This document shows, in pieces, positions 14,662 to 15,455 of a DNA stretch of 15,455 nt (the stretch's first letter is position 1; the number at the start of each line of letters is the position of its first letter). Below the pieces are notes generated by a model. The model was not told where the DNA came from and did no database searches. It worked only from the letters and a program-made list of their open reading frames with translations. The translations under genes were made by a program, and so were the position numbers. The stretch comes from an uncultured Methylotenera sp. (GTDB lineage: Bacteria; Pseudomonadota; Gammaproteobacteria; Burkholderiales; Methylophilaceae), in assembly GCA_937957775.1 (NCBI GenBank), contig CALFXV010000108.1, positions 1-15,455 on the forward strand. The letters run 5' to 3'.

Positions 14662-15455
14662 TGCACGTTAGGCTGGCTGGGTGCTGCCACCGGCGTCATT
14701 AATAGCTGCGTGGCATCCACCTTGTCAAAAGCGTAATGGGTGTTGCAAAAATCGCAATTCACTTCTATCTGGCCTTGCTCGGCCAATATGCTCTGCAACT
14801 CCTCGTCGCCTAGCATGCGCAACATGCTGGCCACACTGTCTCGGCTGCAACTGCAGAAAAATTGCGTATTGCTGGCGGCAAACAGGCGCACCTGCTCCTC
14901 ATGAAACAACCTAGTCAGCAAGGTTTCTGCTGGCAAGTGCAGCAGTTCCTCGTCCTGCATGGTGTTAGCTAGGTGACCAACTCGGTTCCATATGTCGGCG
15001 TCATGCTCCACTGTTGTTTGGTTCATGGTTTCCGGTAGTTTTTGCAACAGCATGCCCGCCGCCTTATTGCCGTCACAACAGAGCCAAATGCGCGTATCGA
15101 TTTGCTCCGAGCGCAACATGTAATTTTCCAATACGGTGGCGATGCTGTCGCCTTCCAATGGCACGATACCCTGGTAGGCTTGATTGCCGTCTTTTGGATC
15201 CAAGGTGATGATGAATTGACCTTGTGTGATGAGTTCAAACAAGTGCTGTTGCTCGTTTATCTCGCCTGACCATTTTGCCGTGGCGCGCATTCTGAGTGGC
15301 GCATCGTCATCGGAGGTGCATTCCACAACCAACAGTTTGAGCGTGCCTTTGCTTTGAATCTGCAAGACCATGCTGCCATTCATTTTTAGTGTGGCCGCCA
15401 ATAGGGCGCTGGCTGCCATCAATTCGCCCAACGATTGCCGTAAACCGCTAGGCAA
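14658..15455 (-). CDS. hslO: Hsp33 redox-regulated chaperone, N-terminus cut by window edge
   Basis: Cytoplasmic holdase chaperone switched on by oxidative stress: its four-Cys zinc centre forms disulfides on oxidation and exposes binding surfaces for unfolding proteins. Visible residues are LGELMAASALLAATLKM near the cut end, GTLKLLVVEC (residues 37-46 of the visible part), a fold core through LPAETLLTRLFHEEQVRLF, and the redox switch CSC (201-203) and CDFC (234-237), giving CXC-X30-CXXC, which lies within the family spacing. Comparison with E. coli Hsp33 (Cys232/234/265/268) implies that about 31 N-terminal residues lie beyond the right edge. The TTG at 15455 is thus an internal Leu codon, not the start. 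The C-terminus carries a short Pro/Ala/Gln tail. Its TAG overlaps the TAA of the convergent methyltransferase gene. Confidence 0.95.
   Translation of the reverse strand: MPSGLRQSLGELMAASALLAATLKMNGSMVLQIQSKGTLKLLVVECTSDDDAPLRMRATAKWSGEINEQQHLFELITQGQFIITLDPKDGNQAYQGIVPLEGDSIATVLENYMLRSEQIDTRIWLCCDGNKAAGMLLQKLPETMNQTTVEHDADIWNRVGHLANTMQDEELLHLPAETLLTRLFHEEQVRLFAASNTQFFCSCSRDSVASMLRMLGDEELQSILAEQGQIEVNCDFCNTHYAFDKVDATQLLMTPVAAPSQPNVH

Noticed and set aside
15453..15455. TTG at the right edge as start of hslO
   Set aside because: About 31 conserved Hsp33 residues are missing compared with E. coli, so it is an internal Leu codon.

Overview
This is an ordinary chromosomal stretch of a proteobacterium. 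The order argD-argF-argG, a Rep-type helicase beside uup, a LapD/MoxY-type sensor kinase and an Hsp33 redox chaperone point to a beta- or gammaproteobacterium. A methylotroph-like beta/gamma lineage is possible, but that is inference from gene content only. Base composition and codon use look even across the window. I see no insertion sequence, prophage, CRISPR array, tRNA or rRNA.

Layout, left to right: the 3' part of a TauE/SafE-type permease (+, cut by the left edge); uup (-) and rep (-), transcribed rep to uup; a small unrecognised gene (+, 86 aa); a YlqF/RbgA ribosome-assembly GTPase (-); a SAM-dependent methyltransferase (+); a two-component pair, kinase then regulator (+); an EamA/DMT permease (-) cut short by an in-frame amber codon; argD, argF and argG (+), covering acetylornithine aminotransferase and the last steps from ornithine to argininosuccinate, preceded by a terminator-containing leader and followed by a terminator; a SpoU/TrmH rRNA methyltransferase-like gene (+); and hslO (-, cut by the right edge).

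Genes alternate strand often and convergent pairs are packed very tightly. Two pairs overlap by exactly four bases through their stop codons, a third is 16 nt apart, and a fourth would be 6 nt apart if the permease were intact.

I did not find a clearly new biological system. The best items for a second look are: (1) the EamA permease, where an in-frame TAG is followed by 28 intact codons encoding the expected last membrane helix; (2) the roughly 60-nt leader with a strong stem-loop and T-tract upstream of argD, whose putative promoter is overlapped by an ARG-box-like site; (3) the unrecognised 86-aa gene, whose ribosome binding site favours the second ATG.
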